Shown here: in pieces, positions 63,229-64,000 of the stretch
Layout of the letters: the number at the start of each line of letters is the position of its first letter
Position numbering within the stretch: position 1 is the first letter of the stretch
Assembly: GCF_006715025.1 (NCBI RefSeq)
Contig: NZ_VFMK01000001.1
Coordinates: forward strand, 1,054,001 to 1,118,000
DNA from: Serratia fonticola
GTDB lineage: Bacteria > Pseudomonadota > Gammaproteobacteria > Enterobacterales > Enterobacteriaceae
Length of the DNA stretch: 64,000 bases
Direction of reading: 5' to 3'
Program-made: the position numbers and the translations under genes
The notes under the pieces: model-generated
What the model was told of the DNA's origin: nothing
Databases searched by the model: none
Seen by the model: the letters and a program-made list of their open reading frames with translations, nothing else

Positions 63229-64000
63229 ATGTTGCCACTCTCTGCTGCGTTACAGGTTCAGGCACAGAATATCGTGCAGCGTTTTCAGGAAATTCAGGGT
63301 GCCGGGGAGAGACTCAGCGCCATAGAACAAGGCGTTTTGGCATCGAGCGATTTTGTCAGTGACATGTTGCTTAGCCATCCGCAATGGTTGGAGACGCTGC
63401 GCCAGCAGCCGCCAGTGGCCGACGAGTGGCAGCATTATGCCGCCTGGTTGCAGGACTCCCTTGAAGACGTGAGTGACGAAGCACAGCTAATGCGTGTGCT
63501 GCGCCTGTTCCGCCGCGAGAGCCTGGTACGCATTGCATGGGCGCAGGCTCAACGGCTCTGTTCCACGGAGGAAACGCTGCAACAGCTGAGCGCACTGGCG
63601 GAAACGCTGATTGTCAGCGCGCGTGACTGGCTATATCAAACCTGTTGTCGTGAGTGGGGCACGCCGTGCAATGCGGATGGTGTGCCGCAACCGCTGCTGA
63701 TCCTGGGGATGGGCAAGCTCGGCGGTGGCGAACTGAATTTCTCATCGGATATCGATCTGATCTTCGCCTATCCGGAAAACGGTCATACCCAAGGCGGGCG
63801 GCGTGAACTGGATAATGCCCAGTTCTTTACCCGTTTGGGGCAACGGTTGATCAAAGCGCTGGATCAGCAAACCATCGACGGCTTTGTCTACCGCGTGGAT
63901 ATGCGCCTACGCCCCTTCGGCGACAGCGGCCCGCTGGTGATGAGCTTTGCTGCGCTGGAAGATTATTACCAGGAGCAGGGACGTGACTGGGAGCGCTACG
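63229..64000 (+). CDS. glnE: GlnE, glutamine synthetase adenylyltransferase (partial, runs off window end)
   Basis: GlnE adds and removes AMP on glutamine synthetase in response to PII. The frame opens at ATG 63229 and stays open to the window edge (257 codons; family about 950). It begins MLPLSAALQVQAQ and includes HYAAWLQDSLEDVSDEAQ, RESLVRIAWAQ, and the first nucleotidyltransferase motif GMGKLGGGELNFSSDIDL near 160-178, then the DMRLRPFG motif near 224. It follows ygiF directly, as in E. coli. It is cut by the window end only, not by a stop. Confidence 0.95.
   Translation, partial: MLPLSAALQVQAQNIVQRFQEIQGAGERLSAIEQGVLASSDFVSDMLLSHPQWLETLRQQPPVADEWQHYAAWLQDSLEDVSDEAQLMRVLRLFRRESLVRIAWAQAQRLCSTEETLQQLSALAETLIVSARDWLYQTCCREWGTPCNADGVPQPLLILGMGKLGGGELNFSSDIDLIFAYPENGHTQGGRRELDNAQFFTRLGQRLIKALDQQTIDGFVYRVDMRLRPFGDSGPLVMSFAALEDYYQEQGRDWERY

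Overview
The window looks like chromosomal DNA of a Serratia-type member of the Enterobacterales (Yersiniaceae). The basis is long blocks with Escherichia coli gene order (mzrA-yqjA, exuR-exuT-uxaCA-ygjV-sstT-alx-ygjR-ygjP-rlmG-fadH; ileX-mug, rpoD-dnaG-rpsU, tsaD-plsY-folB-uppP-cca-ygiM-ygiF-glnE), very E. coli-like core proteins, a chromosomal QnrB-like gene, and accessory genes that E. coli lacks between these blocks. The genus is an inference from memory of such gene sets; no search was run.

1-16.5 kb is the hexuronate and transport block: EnvZ modulator MzrA, DedA protein YqjA, a secreted protein of unknown function, the ExuR repressor, the ExuT permease, divergently transcribed uxaC-uxaA, ygjV, sstT, alx behind a yybP-ykoY type Mn2+/pH riboswitch, a glutamine-amidotransferase/oxidoreductase pair, ygjP, rlmG and fadH. 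16.5-33.2 kb is variable metabolic DNA: an AbrB-family membrane protein, an ABC-F ATPase, a YtcJ-type amidohydrolase, a putrescine-type APC permease, a MocR regulator divergent from gabT-gabD, an aromatic amino acid permease family member, the glutathione transferase YfcF, an SOS-controlled Qnr pentapeptide protein, the MATE exporter YeeO and a secreted SGNH-type hydrolase.

33.4-42.65 kb is a same-strand cluster for anaerobic C4-acid metabolism: a fumarase/CMLE-superfamily lyase, a DcuC-type carrier, NAD malic enzyme, a soluble OYE/FMN_bind/FAD_binding_2 reductase of the NADH:fumarate reductase type, and a cytosolic ApbE flavin transferase to flavinylate it. A near-consensus CRP box precedes the lyase and a near-consensus FNR box precedes dcuC. 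The reductase gene carries a -1 type frameshift near 41,400 that removes its last 79 residues, including active-site and FAD-binding motifs.

42.7-52 kb is the accessory hot spot. A 4.6-kb island sits in the 3' end of tRNA-Ile2(CAU) and is bounded by a 57-bp perfect direct repeat. It holds a truncated integrase fused to a tail-fibre-assembly remnant, a DUF4225-like protein followed by four tandem small membrane-protein paralogues (two broken), an orphan hcp (type VI secretion) and an IS4-type remnant. Past tRNA and mug, three AT-rich genes lie before rpoD: a Mor-like regulator, a RhiA-like protein and a small protein with a caspase-like His/Cys pair. These two clusters are the best candidates for undescribed systems. 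From 52 kb to the end the DNA is conserved core: the macromolecular synthesis operon, tsaD, plsY, folB, uppP, cca, ygiM, ygiF and the start of glnE.
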